This document shows positions 4,605-5,393 of a stretch of 5,393 bases of DNA, piece by piece. A program made the position numbers and the translations under genes. The number at the start of each line of letters is the position of its first letter. The first letter of the stretch is position 1. Source of the stretch: an uncultured Clostridia bacterium (lineage in GTDB: Bacteria; Bacillota; Clostridia; Saccharofermentanales; Fastidiosipilaceae); the NCBI GenBank assembly GCA_947253135.1, contig CAMXYS010000103.1, forward strand, positions 1 through 5,393. The letters run 5' to 3'. The notes under the pieces were generated by a model, which saw only the letters and a program-made list of their open reading frames with translations, did no database searches and was not told the origin of the DNA.

Positions 4605-5393
4605 TTACAGTTTGTCAAAGCGGTTACCCACCAGTTCGATAAATTCCCGGTGGGCTGTTGGGTTCGCCCCTAGCACACTGCTCGGCCGGTTCAAGGGAAG
4701 GGGAAGACCGGAAAAATCACTGGCAAGACCCCCGGCCTCTTTCACAATCAAGGCTGCTGCCGCATAGTCCCAGGGCTGTAGCCTCATCTCGCAATATAAG
4801 TCCAGCCGCCCACAAGCAACATAGCACAGCTCCAAGGCCGCTGAGCCGAACCGACGCACGTCGATCGCCGTGCCCCTGACCAGATTAAACAGCTCATCTG
4901 TAGCCGACTGTAAGTCATGGTAGTAGGTAGCCGTTCCAACTGAAGCCACACCACCGCGAAAAGGCCAAGACGAACAGTGAATCAAATTGCCATTGCAAAA
5001 TGCTCCTTCGCCTTGAATAGCCGTAAACAGTTCATCCCTCCAAGGGTCATAAACATAACCCACCCGGGTTTCGCCGGCATAGCTGAAGGCGATCGAGACC
5101 GTGCTGGCCTGCAAGCCGCGGACAAAATTAAAGGTCCCGTCAATCGGGTCTACAATAAAAACCGAACCGGACAAGTCAGCCTGCTGCTGCCCCTCTTCTT
5201 CACCGACAAAGTCTGCATCAGGAAAGTACCTGCCCAATTCTTTTTGTAAAAACTGCTGGATTTCAACATCATAGCGGGTGACAAAATCACCCCAGCCTGT
5301 TTTTTCAGTGACATCCAGATTTTGTGCCGGGGCTGTCTTCATAATAGCGCCGGCCTCGCGAACAATATCGGTCAACCGCTCTCGCTCAACTTG
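4605..5393 (-). CDS. Inositol monophosphatase family protein (SuhB/IMPase-like), 5' end beyond the window
   Basis: A Mg2+-dependent sugar or inositol phosphate phosphatase of the FIG/IMPase superfamily. Counting from a TTG at 5375, the metal-site motifs are GEEEG (E59, E60 at 58-62), VDPIDGT (D76, I78, D79, T81) and WDYAAAALIVKEAGG (D203), equivalent to E70, D90, I92, D93 and D220 of human IMPA1. RRFGSAALELCYVACGRLD (174-192) is the usual fold signature. The frame stays open from 5375 to the window edge (six more codons), and relatives have 10-15 residues before the IVREAGAIM helix. The TTG is therefore probably not the start, and the gene is truncated by the window. The stop is TAA at 4607-4605. 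The gene converges on fabV with 112 bases between stops. The substrate is undecided: myo-inositol-1-phosphate, fructose-1,6-bisphosphate, NADP or PAP are all known for this superfamily. SuhB also has an rRNA transcription role in E. coli, which cannot be inferred here. Confidence 0.88.
   Translation of the reverse strand, partial: QVERERLTDIVREAGAIMKTAPAQNLDVTEKTGWGDFVTRYDVEIQQFLQKELGRYFPDADFVGEEEGQQQADLSGSVFIVDPIDGTFNFVRGLQASTVSIAFSYAGETRVGYVYDPWRDELFTAIQGEGAFCNGNLIHCSSWPFRGGVASVGTATYYHDLQSATDELFNLVRGTAIDVRRFGSAALELCYVACGRLDLYCEMRLQPWDYAAAALIVKEAGGLASDFSGLPLPLNRPSSVLGANPTAHREFIELVGNRFDKL

Noticed and set aside
5373..5375. TTG as start codon of the phosphatase gene
   Set aside because: The frame continues open to the window edge, and family members extend further at the N-terminus, so the true start is probably outside the window.

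Overview
The window looks like the end of a draft contig from a Clostridia- or Bacilli-like member of the Bacillota (Firmicutes). Three things point that way. The gene order cysS - mrnC - rlmB matches the conserved B. subtilis block cysS-yazC-yacO. Mini-RNase III is typical of Gram-positives. A 6S-like RNA is present whose closing stem resembles known 6S RNAs. GTG start use and moderately GC-rich codons fit but prove nothing. I cannot name a genus.

Layout. Bases 2-34 are not genomic: they are the Illumina Nextera Read 1 adapter with the Tn5 mosaic end, so the true sequence begins at about 35. From 37 to 2831 the minus strand carries a tight translation and RNA-maturation operon read as cysS (cysteinyl-tRNA synthetase), mrnC (mini-ribonuclease III, 23S rRNA maturation) and rlmB (23S rRNA 2'-O-methyltransferase). 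The next gene of the operon would lie beyond the adapter and is lost. The 491-base non-coding gap 2832-3322 is dense. It holds a minus-strand 6S-like RNA with an extended -10 promoter and a short downstream terminator, a back-to-back plus-strand promoter, an array of alternating CTGAC/GTCAG half-sites, and a stem-loop leader just before a strong ribosome binding site.

On the plus strand 3323-4492 encodes a complete FabV/Ter-type enoyl-ACP (or enoyl-CoA) reductase, followed by a good intrinsic terminator. A perfect 12-bp inverted repeat brackets that terminator and overlaps the fabV stop codon. A convergent inositol-monophosphatase-family gene (4605 to the window edge, minus strand) is cut off at its 5' end.

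No CRISPR array, insertion sequence, prophage gene or evident new multi-gene system is visible. The most interesting material is non-coding: the 6S-like RNA upstream of cysS, the half-site array and structured leader of fabV, and the inverted repeat around the fabV terminator.
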